A DNA stretch of 64,000 nt from Bacterioplanoides sp965200585. GTDB lineage: Bacteria; Pseudomonadota; Gammaproteobacteria; Pseudomonadales; Oceanobacteraceae. This document shows positions 1 through 8,119 of the stretch, piece after piece. Position 1 is the stretch's first letter, and each line of letters begins with the position of its first letter. Below the pieces are notes generated by a model. It had not been told where the DNA came from, did no database searches, and saw only the letters and a program-made list of their open reading frames with translations. Location of the stretch: NCBI RefSeq assembly GCF_965200585.1, contig NZ_OZ241361.1; one strand, written 5' to 3'. The translations under genes were made by a program, and so were the position numbers.

Positions 1-2
1 AA

Positions 3-317
3 GAGTGGTTAAGTCATTGCCGCAGCGCGATGGAAATTGTGCGCGAACGAAACGGCATTGATTCAGAAGCCTGTATTGGCCACGAACACCTGAACGAAGC
101 CATCGAAGAAAACGTATTACAGCAATTACAGCATCTGCGTACACACCCGGCGGTTGCCGCCAAGCTGGCAACCGGTAAAGTGCGCTTACACGGCTGGGTA
201 TACGATATTGAAAAAGGCGAGATTCGTTGCAGTGAAGGCGGGGAGTTTGTCGACTTCCACGATCAGTACGCGGATGAAATTGACGCGGTAAATGAAAAGC
301 GCTTTTTTTCTGAATAA
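3..317 (+). CDS. beta-carbonic anhydrase, C-terminal part (5' end outside window)
   Basis: The reading frame is open from the first full codon at base 3, so the gene starts before the window and only about 104 C-terminal residues are seen. The part near HLRTHPAVA and then VRLHGWVYDIEKGEI is the conserved C-terminal section of clade B beta-carbonic anhydrases, which interconvert CO2 and bicarbonate with a zinc held by Cys/His residues; those ligands lie upstream of the window. An in-frame ATG at 30 exists but the homology continues before it, so it is not the start. It ends just before the decayed toxin-antitoxin remnant on the other strand. Confidence 0.85.
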   Translation, partial: EWLSHCRSAMEIVRERNGIDSEACIGHEHLNEAIEENVLQQLQHLRTHPAVAAKLATGKVRLHGWVYDIEKGEIRCSEGGEFVDFHDQYADEIDAVNEKRFFSE

Positions 318-321
318 TTAT

Positions 322-408
322 TTATTCTGGTGGCTTACTCGCTGTCGATTCAAGCTGTAAATCAACACCCATACTTTTATGCAAAATGCGGATCACCTCG
401 ATTGAGGC
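322..408 (-). pseudogene. parE toxin remnant (C-terminal tail)
   Basis: Reading leftward in the frame that stops at TAA 322-324 gives about 28 codons, including SIEVIRILHKSMGVDLQL. That is the usual last beta-strand and tail of RelE/ParE-family toxins (the EIIRILHxxMD pattern). Everything upstream of this tail is missing: the frame runs straight into the 3' end of the parD remnant in another frame. The toxin core is therefore deleted and the fragment cannot be toxic. It was recognised only by pattern; a profile search of the translated 322-408 segment would confirm it. Confidence 0.6.
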
Positions 409-578
409 TCCGCATGTTTGATGTGCTCTTCCATACGCACTTTAAAGGCTTGGCTGTTAAACGGCTTTGGTGTGCCACCGCTCAAACCTTCGTCAATGGC
501 TTGCTGCATTGCCTGCACTTTCTGATTGCGTAATTGGCCTTTGCGAATCAAATCTCTTGTGTAATCACTACTGACCAT
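393..578 (-). pseudogene. parD antitoxin remnant (C-terminal half)
   Basis: From an ATG at 578 this frame encodes 61 residues beginning MVSSDYTRDLIRKGQL and containing a GTPKPFNSQAFKVRM stretch. This matches the second half of ParD/CopG antitoxins (the S-x-Y-x-R-D-L-I-R motif, then the toxin-binding tail with PF-x-x-x-AF). The N-terminal ribbon-helix-helix DNA-binding strand that normally precedes SDYxRDLIR is absent, because the upstream DNA is the 3' end of the aminopeptidase gene, which it overlaps by about 11 bases. The partner toxin survives only as a tail in the next frame. Either a relic, or a truncated antitoxin still translated by coupling to the upstream stop codon. Confidence 0.65.
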
Positions 579-1941
579 AGCGCCCCTGTAAATACTCAAA
601 TACCGCACGAATACCCATCGCTTCTCCACCCGTTGGGCGGCCCGGCAACTTACGGTTATTCCACGCCATCACATCAAAATGAACCCAGGGAGTATCGTCA
701 ACAAAGTGCTCCAGATACAGAGCGGCAGTAATCGCACCACCAAATGGCCCGGGCACTGAGTTGGTCATATCCGCCACGTCACTCTTCAGCATATCTTTGT
801 AAGGCTTGTGCAACGGCAGTTGCCAGACAGGATCGGTTACCTTGTTGCCTTGCTGCATTAAATCACCGGCCAGTTGCAGTTGGTTGGTGAAGAAGCCGGG
901 CAGTTCGGTGCCCAGCGCCACACGGCAGGCGCCGGTAAGGGTGGCAAAATCAAAAATAATCTCAGGCTGGTCGGTTACGGCTTCGGTTAAAGCGTCACAT
1001 AACACCAGTCGGCCTTCGGCATCGGTATTATCAATTTCGACCGTGGTGCCTTTGCGGGTGGTAATTACATCACCGGGGCGGAAAGCATTAGAGCTCACCG
1101 CGTTTTCAACCGCCGGAATTAATACCCGTAAATGAATCGGCAGCTGCTGCGACATAATTAAATACGCCAGCCCCAATACCTGAGCGGCACCGCCCATGTC
1201 TTTTTTCATTAAACGCATCGCGGCTGACGGTTTTAAATCCAGCCCGCCGCTGTCAAAACAAACACCTTTACCCACCAGGGTAATTTTAGGTGCTTGTGGA
1301 TTACCCCAGCGTAAATCAATTAACCGTGGCGCATGTTCGCTGGCACGACCAACGGCATGAATGGTGGGGTAGTTTTGAGTTAATAAGTCATCACCGATGA
1401 CCTGAGTGACGGAAGCGCCGAACTGCTCTGCAATTTCTTCAGTTGCGGCGGCCAGATGTTGCGGCATCATATCGCCTGCCGGGGTATTAATCAGATCGCG
1501 GGTCCAGCGCACGGCTTGTACCATATCGCTGGCGACTTTTAATACATCGTCATCGGCCAGTACTAATTGCGCTTGTGGCTTATCGTTGCTTTTGTATTTT
1601 TCAAAGCGGTAGGCTCCGGCTCCCCAGGCAAAGGCGATGGCAATCAGGGTATCGGTAGTACTGATATTGTCGATTTGATATTGGCCGGCGGGCAGTTGTG
1701 CTGATAAATCACCGGCGGCAAAAAAGTCATCCAGCGAGTCACACACAAATAATGCTGAGCTGGCGCTGCCATCGGCGGCAGGTAATAACTGAGCACCGAC
1801 TCCTGAAAAGCCAGTGGCACTCAGCCAGCTCTGAATCTGGCTGGGTTGTTGTGCCAGCCAGTTGCTGTAATCATTTTTTTCCAGAACGGTTAATGGCGTA
1901 ACAGAACTGGCCTGAGCGGCACTTACTAAAACAGCAGACAT
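568..1941 (-). CDS. M17 leucyl aminopeptidase family protein
   Basis: A 457-residue cytosolic metallo-aminopeptidase of the M17 family (PepA/PepB type), which removes N-terminal amino acids from peptides in protein and glutathione turnover. The family signature NTDAEGRL is at about residues 305-312, with the catalytic Arg in it. The metal-binding stretch VGKGVCFDSGGLDLKPS lies at about 223-239, with Lys225 and Asp230 as likely metal ligands. The N-terminal 150 residues are divergent, as is usual for the family. Length fits the shorter members. Its stop codon overlaps the start of the parD remnant, so the remnant was joined to this gene's 3' end by a deletion. Confidence 0.92.
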   Translation of the reverse strand: MSAVLVSAAQASSVTPLTVLEKNDYSNWLAQQPSQIQSWLSATGFSGVGAQLLPAADGSASSALFVCDSLDDFFAAGDLSAQLPAGQYQIDNISTTDTLIAIAFAWGAGAYRFEKYKSNDKPQAQLVLADDDVLKVASDMVQAVRWTRDLINTPAGDMMPQHLAAATEEIAEQFGASVTQVIGDDLLTQNYPTIHAVGRASEHAPRLIDLRWGNPQAPKITLVGKGVCFDSGGLDLKPSAAMRLMKKDMGGAAQVLGLAYLIMSQQLPIHLRVLIPAVENAVSSNAFRPGDVITTRKGTTVEIDNTDAEGRLVLCDALTEAVTDQPEIIFDFATLTGACRVALGTELPGFFTNQLQLAGDLMQQGNKVTDPVWQLPLHKPYKDMLKSDVADMTNSVPGPFGGAITAALYLEHFVDDTPWVHFDVMAWNNRKLPGRPTGGEAMGIRAVFEYLQGRYGQ

Positions 1942-2005
1942 ACTGTGTGATCCTTAAAGCGGGTGGCTTAAACACGTAAAAGTGGGCAATCACTACAGTA
2001 TACGC

Positions 2006-3235
2006 TTAAAAACGAAATGACTGCTGTAAATGCACTTCCAGCTGGGCCGGGTAAGCATCCCAATCGGGCCCGTCACTATAAATCATTTGTAATCGCTGCT
2101 GAGCCCCAAATAACCAGCTGGCCATCCAGCTCAGGCGCTTGGGAGTTTCATCGTTATTGTTCAGGCGCGAGTCATCCAGAGCATTATCACTGGTGTTAGC
2201 CACTTCGACATCCGAATATAAATAATCAAAGCGCAGCCCCAATTGCCATTGCTGCGCCGGGCTGGTCCACCACACTTGCTGATACTGACCATGACTGTTG
2301 AGGGTGATATCCGCCAGATTAGTGGTGTCGTTATACAAGCGGCCTTCTTCATCGCGCTGAGCATATTCGCCCTGATAATTAAAGTCGCCGAATTCACTCT
2401 GATAGCGCAGTTTTAAACCGGCTCCTAAATGCAGAATATCGCCATCAAAAAACTCGGTGTAACCACTGTTGGTATGAACGTGAGTGTTGTTGCTTAAATC
2501 AAATAAAAATAGGCCACGATCAGATACATTGGTGTAATAGCCATTAATTAATGCTGTGACCTGTAGCGCGCCCAATTGCTGACTGGCTTCTAACTGATAC
2601 AGGGCGGCTAAGGTATTGTCGTTACTGTTCAGATGATCTCCACCCAAGATATTTAGTGAGTGACGTAATTGTATGTCCATTAGCTGTTTACCCAATTTAG
2701 GCAACCACTCAAGGCGAACACCGGCTTCGCTTAATTCATCGCCCCAATACACTTTGTTCATTAATGGTGATTGGATTAGGGTTTGGGCGTGCTGGTGTAC
2801 GTGATTTAAAAAGCCAATGCGTGGTAAATATTGCCCTGTGGTTAAGCGCAGATTGTGGGCATCCCAGCGGTTTTCCAGCCAGGCTTCGGATAATTCCACA
2901 TCGTCACTGTGGTACGACAAGGCGATACGGCCAATTTGCCGATCACTGATGCGGCTTCCTGCAAACTCGGTGGGCAAGTCGCTTTGATAACTGATATCAG
3001 CGTGATCCAACGATAACCCGGCTTCCTGCTGGTGGCTGTTGGTGGGTATAAAGCCCAGCATATTCGGGCCATTTTCTTCACGATAGCTAAGGTTGATGTC
3101 GGCTTGCCAACCCGAAGAAGCGCTGTCATCGGAGATATCGCTGGTGCCGTGTCCTCCACTGGCGAGTACAGCCGGGCTAACCAGTAACAAAGATGGAGTA
3201 AGCAGTAACAGAGCAGATAACGATAATTTCATCAT
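2006..3235 (-). CDS. outer-membrane beta-barrel protein linked to a metallo-mystery pair
   Basis: A 409-residue protein with a clear signal peptide (hydrophobic stretch ending VLASGG), alternating-residue strands throughout and a C-terminal phenylalanine (QSFRF), all typical of an outer-membrane barrel. It resembles porin-like proteins but no named family is certain. A His-containing section, FLNHVHQHAQTL, and the N-terminal GGHG sit at positions that could bind a metal. It is third in a leftward set after the MbnP-like and di-heme genes, 52 bases downstream of the latter, so it may pass or sense a metal or its carrier across the outer membrane. Function is inferred from context only. Confidence 0.7.
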   Translation of the reverse strand: MMKLSLSALLLLTPSLLLVSPAVLASGGHGTSDISDDSASSGWQADINLSYREENGPNMLGFIPTNSHQQEAGLSLDHADISYQSDLPTEFAGSRISDRQIGRIALSYHSDDVELSEAWLENRWDAHNLRLTTGQYLPRIGFLNHVHQHAQTLIQSPLMNKVYWGDELSEAGVRLEWLPKLGKQLMDIQLRHSLNILGGDHLNSNDNTLAALYQLEASQQLGALQVTALINGYYTNVSDRGLFLFDLSNNTHVHTNSGYTEFFDGDILHLGAGLKLRYQSEFGDFNYQGEYAQRDEEGRLYNDTTNLADITLNSHGQYQQVWWTSPAQQWQLGLRFDYLYSDVEVANTSDNALDDSRLNNNDETPKRLSWMASWLFGAQQRLQMIYSDGPDWDAYPAQLEVHLQQSFRF

Positions 3236-3287
3236 AATAAGGCAACAGTAATCAGCAAAAATAGTGCATGGAATCTGACGTGTTTAT

Positions 3288-4538
3288 TCAGCGTGCATCA
3301 CGCTCAATCAGCGCTTGTGGTTTAGCAAAGCGTGGGTCGTTAATAAATTCCCGGTCGGTCAGGCTTTTTAAAAAGGCCACTAAATCGGCTTTTTCCTGAT
3401 CACTGGCAATAAAGCCCGAAACAAAACCATTGGCCTGTTTATTCGGATTATTCCGACCATCGCCTTGTAAATGGCTGATGGCATCCGCAGGCAGGCCCAA
3501 GGATTCATTAATAATGGCTAAATTATCGATGTCGTCACTGGATTGAATATGACGACCACCATTGGCATAAAACTCGACCACACCTTCCAATGTAGCAATG
3601 CTGCCATCGTGCATATAAGGCGCGGTTAATTCGACATTGCGCAGGGTCGGTGGGCGGAAACTGCCTTTATCCTGAGGATTGCCAGTAACATCAAACGCCC
3701 CTTGGTTATTCTGCGGGTAGTCACCATCCTGACTCAGGTTGTACAGGCCATTATTAAAAAAACGTTGGCTGGGGATGGTCAGCGAGCGTTCGTTTTTACT
3801 CGATAACGAAAAATTAAAGCCATCGTGGCAATGAAAACAATCGGCTTTTTCGCTGAAAAATAATTCGCGGCCACGTTGTGCCGCCGCGGATAACTCCCCT
3901 TTATCAAAGGGTGAGCGATCTGAAATTAAAATCCGGTTAAACGACGCCAGTGCTTTAATAATATTGGCTAACGAGAACGGATCAGCGTCTTCTGGAAAGG
4001 CGTCACTGAATAATTGCTGATATAACAGCTGATCGCGGAAGCGCTGCAAAATCTCATTTAAGTTTGCATCATTAATACCCAGTTCGATTGGGTCTTCGGC
4101 CGTCAGGGGAATTAATATTTGTTGTTCCAGTGTGGTTAAACGAGGGTTGCCCCAGGTGTAATTCACGTTATAAGCGACGTTGGTCAGCGTTTGTGAATTA
4201 CGGGCGAGAATATCACCACTGGTGCCATGCGGCAGGGCAATACCATCGCTAAAGGCCTTGTCTTGTTCGTGGCAGGATTCGCAGCTCTGCTGCTGATTTG
4301 ACGATAATTGAGGGTCGTAAAATAAATGCCGACCCAGCTCAACTTTGGCATCGGTAATTGAGTTGCTGGTGGGAATCACGGGTAAGGCAAAACCACCTTC
4401 GGCACTGAGTTGCAGTAACGTTGCTCCCGTTTGTGGTGTTTCCTGCAAGCGCTGATATTCCGACTCCTGACAAGCACTTAATAGCATAGCGATTAGCGGG
4501 GCAGCTAACGAAATAATAAGCGAACGATAGTGAGGCAT
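3288..4538 (-). CDS. MbnH/CorB-like di-heme cytochrome c peroxidase-family lipoprotein
   Basis: A 416-residue exported protein with a lipobox (LLSAC, Cys23) and two c-type heme sites, CESCH (86-90) and CFHCH (234-238). This is the layout of the bacterial cytochrome c peroxidase/MauG superfamily. Relatives encoded next to MbnP-type proteins (MbnH; CorB in Methylomicrobium) oxidise a tryptophan of the partner to kynurenine, creating a copper site; they are annotated as the di-heme half of a metallo-mystery pair. The adjacent upstream gene encodes just such a partner, so this role is likely. It would act in the periplasm. An intrinsic terminator lies between the two genes. Confidence 0.88.
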   Translation of the reverse strand: MPHYRSLIISLAAPLIAMLLSACQESEYQRLQETPQTGATLLQLSAEGGFALPVIPTSNSITDAKVELGRHLFYDPQLSSNQQQSCESCHEQDKAFSDGIALPHGTSGDILARNSQTLTNVAYNVNYTWGNPRLTTLEQQILIPLTAEDPIELGINDANLNEILQRFRDQLLYQQLFSDAFPEDADPFSLANIIKALASFNRILISDRSPFDKGELSAAAQRGRELFFSEKADCFHCHDGFNFSLSSKNERSLTIPSQRFFNNGLYNLSQDGDYPQNNQGAFDVTGNPQDKGSFRPPTLRNVELTAPYMHDGSIATLEGVVEFYANGGRHIQSSDDIDNLAIINESLGLPADAISHLQGDGRNNPNKQANGFVSGFIASDQEKADLVAFLKSLTDREFINDPRFAKPQALIERDAR

Positions 4539-4582
4539 AAAAACGATCTACAATAAAACCATCGACAACGAATAACACAAGA

Positions 4583-4615
4583 ATAAAAAAACCGGCAGAC
4601 TCAGAACTGCCGGTT
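4583..4615 (-). terminator. intrinsic terminator between mbnP-like and mbnH-like genes
   Basis: Read leftward, an 8-bp perfect stem (AACCGGCA / TGCCGGTT) with a 10-base loop is followed directly by a run of seven T. It lies just after the stop of the MbnP-like gene and before the di-heme gene start, so it probably ends or attenuates transcription between the two partner genes. Confidence 0.85.
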
Positions 4616-4638
4616 GCAAAGACTATAGCCCTAACAGA

Positions 4639-5541
4639 CTATTTCTTTTCGCTGCGCACCCAGTTCTGGCTGTCGCAATCGTTGTTTAAACACTGGCCTG
4701 TGGCCAAATCCAGACCCAGAGATTTAAACACTTCACCACACTCAGGGTCGTCAGCACGTGACATACAACCCGGTGGTGTATTTTCGGTATTCATGCTGAT
4801 ATCTGAGTTGGTCACCAGAGTTGCGTAATCAAACACAATTTTATCGGCACTCAGATCGATATTTTCCAGAGTGTAGATTGGGCGGTTACCATTGCTACAC
4901 GTGGCATCGGCATTTTCACCAGTACAGTTGGTTGAACCTAAATGAATATTCCAGCCGGCAACATCCATGCGGACGTGCTTGTAACCCGCTGTCCAGTTCC
5001 AGTGCATTGCGATATTTTTCGCTAACACACCTTCAGTTTGTGTGGCATCCAGGTGGTTATATTGTTCCGGTACACCCAGAGTAAAACGAACGCGGGTGTA
5101 ATCGTCAGACTGAGCAACCGTGCCCTGAATCTGGTTATAGGTCAGTGCCTGCTCTGAACTGGCGTTGTCGATACCACAAAATGTAATCAGGCTGATACCA
5201 CGCTCGACATCGGTATTTTCTGCACTGTTCAGAGTCACTTTCTGGAATTCGCCGCTGGCAGTCGCTACTTCCAGCTCCGAAATATAAGCGCCAAAATATT
5301 TAATATCTGCGGTGGTGCTGTTTGTACCCACGCCAGCGCTTTGGTCATTAACTCCACATTTCAGTTCATCACTGTTCAGCTGCGCGGCAAAAGCCAGATT
5401 AATCGTCTGAGAGTCGCCACTACCGTTGTCGCTTCCGCCACTACTACTGCCACCGCCACCACAGGCTGTTAAACCGGTCGCCAGGGCGGCAGCCAGTGTT
5501 AGTTGATACAGAGGCGTGGTTTTGCTGGAGAAGTGCTTCAT
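4639..5541 (-). CDS. MbnP/CorA-like metallo-mystery pair lipoprotein (four-Cys motif family)
   Basis: A 300-residue lipoprotein: the ATG at 5541 has an AGGA ribosome site 6-10 bases upstream and gives a signal peptide with lipobox LTAC (Cys27), then a Gly/Ser linker. The core holds the family block HWNWTAGYKHVRMD (residues 180-193), whose Trp residues align with the one converted to kynurenine in MbnP/CorA. Paired cysteines occur at 62, 122, 206, 215, 259, 268, 284 and 289. Known relatives bind Cu(I) after modification by their di-heme partner. An upstream in-frame ATG at 5772 would add 77 residues and hide the signal peptide, so it is rejected. Confidence 0.88.
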   Translation of the reverse strand: MKHFSSKTTPLYQLTLAAALATGLTACGGGGSSSGGSDNGSGDSQTINLAFAAQLNSDELKCGVNDQSAGVGTNSTTADIKYFGAYISELEVATASGEFQKVTLNSAENTDVERGISLITFCGIDNASSEQALTYNQIQGTVAQSDDYTRVRFTLGVPEQYNHLDATQTEGVLAKNIAMHWNWTAGYKHVRMDVAGWNIHLGSTNCTGENADATCSNGNRPIYTLENIDLSADKIVFDYATLVTNSDISMNTENTPPGCMSRADDPECGEVFKSLGLDLATGQCLNNDCDSQNWVRSEKK

Positions 5542-5821
5542 GATCGTCCTTTCCTGAATAATGTTGCGATACGTTTTATTAAGTGGGCGAATCATAACGG
5601 CCTGCCCGGCGCAAAACATGCGACAGGTTGTCGCACCGGGGATCTTTTGCGGAAAAACAGAATACATCTTGATATTCCTCAAGGTTATAGCCGTGGCTGA
5701 ACCATGGGGCTTGTCATGTTTGTGCAAAAAAACAGCAATAAACGCTTCAGAAAGCTGGCACATAACTGTCATCAGTGCCGCGCTAAATAACCGCTGAGAT
5801 TCCGCTTACTCAGGCCTGTTT
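5542..5821. promoter_or_regulatory. divergent intergenic region with a short palindrome
   Basis: 280 bases separate the leftward metallo-mystery genes from rightward phoD and should hold both promoters. A perfect 6-bp inverted repeat, GCGACAGGTTGTCGC, lies at 5620-5634, about 80 bases before the MbnP-like start. It could be an operator for a metal- or phosphate-responsive regulator or simply a small hairpin. No clear Pho box or CueR-type site was recognised. Confidence 0.35.
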
Positions 5822-7540
5822 ATGCCACGCACTTCTGTTTCGGTGAGTCGACGTCAATTTATGGTTGCTGGTACTGCTTCGGCGCTATCATATTCGGGGT
5901 TGCCGTATACAGCGTACAGCGGCTCTGACCGACAGCCCGCTTATGCCGAAAAAACGGGTCATGCTGCTGGTGGTTTTCCGTTTCAGCATGGAGTCGCCAG
6001 CGGTGATCCACTGCAGGACAAGGTCATTCTCTGGACCCGCATTACACCACCGTCTGATGAGCTGGCGATTCACTACCGCTGGCGCATTGCACGCGATCCG
6101 GAATTTCATCAGGTGGTGAACCAGGGGCAGGGCTATACCAATGCCGAGCGCGACTTTACGGTGAAGGTGGATGCGGATCGTTTAGCGCCGGGGCAAAGTT
6201 ATTATTATGTGTTTGAAGCATTGGGCCAGCGCTCTGATATTGGCCGTACCCGAACCTTGCCAACAGGCGAGGTTGAACACTTACGCATCGCTTTTATTTC
6301 CTGCTCCAATTACGCCCGGGGCTATTTTAATGTGTATAAAGAAATCGCTCAGCGCGCGGACCTGGATGTGGTGCTGCATCTTGGCGATTACATCTACGAA
6401 TACAGCAATCACGAACAGAGCTTAGTTACCGGACGGGTGCACCAACCATTACACGTGACCCGCACGCTGGCCGATTATCGCCAGCGCCATGCCTGTTATA
6501 AAACCGACCGGGATTTACAGGAAGTGCATCGCCAGCATCCGTTTATTGTGATCTGGGATGATCATGAAGTGGCAAACAACGCCTGGGGCTCGGTGGCTCA
6601 GGGTGACGGTGGAGCCGATAATCACTCCACTCAGGATGGTGACTGGCGTGAGCGGTTATCCGGGGCTGTACGTGCTTATATGGAATGGATGCCAATCCGC
6701 GAGCAGGTTAATGCGAATGACCCGTTTCAGATTTATCGCCGCTTTCGTTTCGGCAATCTGCTGGATCTGAATATGCTGGATACCCGCTTGGCCGGGCGCG
6801 ATCAGCAGTCGGATGATCCGCAGGTTCGCGATGCCGAGTCACGTACGCTGTTAGGGTACAAACAAGAGCAATGGCTGGAAGATAACTTAGCGCAAGCACA
6901 GCAAGACGGTGTGATCTGGAAGTTGCTGGGGCAGCAGGTGATGATGTCGCAGTTCAGTATTAATCAGTCACCGCTGAATCACGATCAGTGGGACGGTTAT
7001 CCGGCGGCCCGTCAGCGGCTATTTAATGCGCTAAAACAGGCGCAGGTGGATAATTTTGTGGTGCTCACCGGAGATATTCATTCCAGTTGGGCGTTAGCAT
7101 TGAATGATGATCCGTTTGCTCCTTATCCCGGTGATAATCTGGGTGTTGAATTGGTGACTCCGGCAGTCAGCTCACCGGGCATCGAGAGTGAGGCCCGTGC
7201 TGCGTTAGCTGCCGCCTCACTGGAATCCTTATTACCACATCTGGACTTTGTTGATTTTTATTATCGCGGTTATGTACTGCTGGATATTAAGCCACAACGC
7301 ATTCAGGCCGAATGGTGGGTGGTGGATGAGGTTGAGCGTCCACGCTATGCCAGTGAGTGCTTGCGGGCGCGGGTGATTCCAGCGGGACAGGCGCAGTTGT
7401 TACCCGCCCCGGAATTAACGCCGGCTAAAAATGCGCCTGCCCCGGCACCCACTTTCTCTGAAGAATTTGCTTACCTGCGTCAGTGGCGGCGCGGTTCTCA
7501 CTTTGATACTCCCCGAAATCAACAGCTGGCAGCACGTTGA
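5822..7540 (+). CDS. phoD: alkaline phosphatase D family protein
   Basis: A 572-residue PhoD-family phosphodiesterase/alkaline phosphatase, an exported enzyme that releases phosphate from organic esters. The twin-arginine signal SRRQFMVAG is at residues 9-17, then the PhoD N-terminal domain (GVASGDPLQDKVILWTRI). Metal-binding blocks typical of the metallophosphoesterase core follow: FISCSNYARGYFN, LHLGDYIYEY, IWDDHEVANN and LTGDIHSSWA. PhoD enzymes use iron and calcium. Ribosome site is weak (AGG ten bases upstream). No Pho box could be identified, so phosphate control is unproven. It is transcribed away from the metallo-mystery genes. Confidence 0.93.
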   Translation: MPRTSVSVSRRQFMVAGTASALSYSGLPYTAYSGSDRQPAYAEKTGHAAGGFPFQHGVASGDPLQDKVILWTRITPPSDELAIHYRWRIARDPEFHQVVNQGQGYTNAERDFTVKVDADRLAPGQSYYYVFEALGQRSDIGRTRTLPTGEVEHLRIAFISCSNYARGYFNVYKEIAQRADLDVVLHLGDYIYEYSNHEQSLVTGRVHQPLHVTRTLADYRQRHACYKTDRDLQEVHRQHPFIVIWDDHEVANNAWGSVAQGDGGADNHSTQDGDWRERLSGAVRAYMEWMPIREQVNANDPFQIYRRFRFGNLLDLNMLDTRLAGRDQQSDDPQVRDAESRTLLGYKQEQWLEDNLAQAQQDGVIWKLLGQQVMMSQFSINQSPLNHDQWDGYPAARQRLFNALKQAQVDNFVVLTGDIHSSWALALNDDPFAPYPGDNLGVELVTPAVSSPGIESEARAALAAASLESLLPHLDFVDFYYRGYVLLDIKPQRIQAEWWVVDEVERPRYASECLRARVIPAGQAQLLPAPELTPAKNAPAPAPTFSEEFAYLRQWRRGSHFDTPRNQQLAAR

Positions 7541-7567
7541 CCAATTGTTCAGTGGGATAACGTTGAG

Positions 7568-7856
7568 TTTTCCACCCTTTCTGTGGATAAAATTCTGAAT
7601 AACTTTGGGGTAGTTGTCGCTAAACCGCATGGATTGGCTTCTTTTGTTAAATTGATGAAAATTTAACCGTTCTGTCATATTTTTACTAAACGCACACCAG
7701 CTCTGATTTGGCAACGGTTCACGAAAGTTTTTTTCAACAAAATCAATCACCTGAAGGGTTTGGTCGCAGTCGGGAATATTTATCGATGAGCTGATGCAGC
7801 TTGTGGAAAAGTCTGTGTTTATTCTGCTGAAAAGCCGTGATTTAAGTTGTAGATAA
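7568..7856. promoter_or_regulatory. cluster of DnaA-box-like sites in the phoD downstream intergenic region
   Basis: The non-coding stretch 7541-8119 holds TGTGGATAA (7582-7590, a perfect TTATCCACA on the other strand) and TGTGGAAAA (7802-7810, TTTTCCACA). Both fit the TTWTNCACA consensus. Two one-mismatch sites also occur: TTTTCCACC (7568-7576) and TGTAGATAA (7848-7856). The surrounding DNA is AT-rich. No dnaA, gidA or other origin-associated gene is near, so this is more likely a DnaA-titrating or regulatory cluster than oriC. No convincing gene was seen in the rest of the gap. Confidence 0.4.
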
Positions 7857-8119
7857 CTTTTCTGCAAGTGTCCGACGACAAATATCAGAAAATAGATTGC
7901 TCAGATTGGCACAATCGTCCCTATCTGGCATTTGGCTTTGCTGTCAAACTATTCGTGCTGTCATTGAATAGTCATTCAAATGTCATGCTAATAACGATAA
8001 TAACAGCTTCCAAAACGACCGAGCCCGCACTGATACGGTTTAAGCAAGCCGCTGCTCAAGCAAATACTGCTCAAACTGACATTGCGATGGCCTGGCGCTC
8101 ACCATAAGAGGTTAACCCC

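Noticed and set aside
7415..7867. A 150-codon leftward open frame over the phoD end and following gap
   Set aside because: It overlaps the phoD 3' end antisense, shows no domain pattern, and its amino-acid make-up looks random; the gap is better explained by DnaA-box-like sites.
7541..8119. The DnaA-box cluster as the chromosomal origin
   Set aside because: No dnaA, dnaN, gidA/mnmG, rpmH or parAB genes are near, and no DNA-unwinding 13-mer array was seen.
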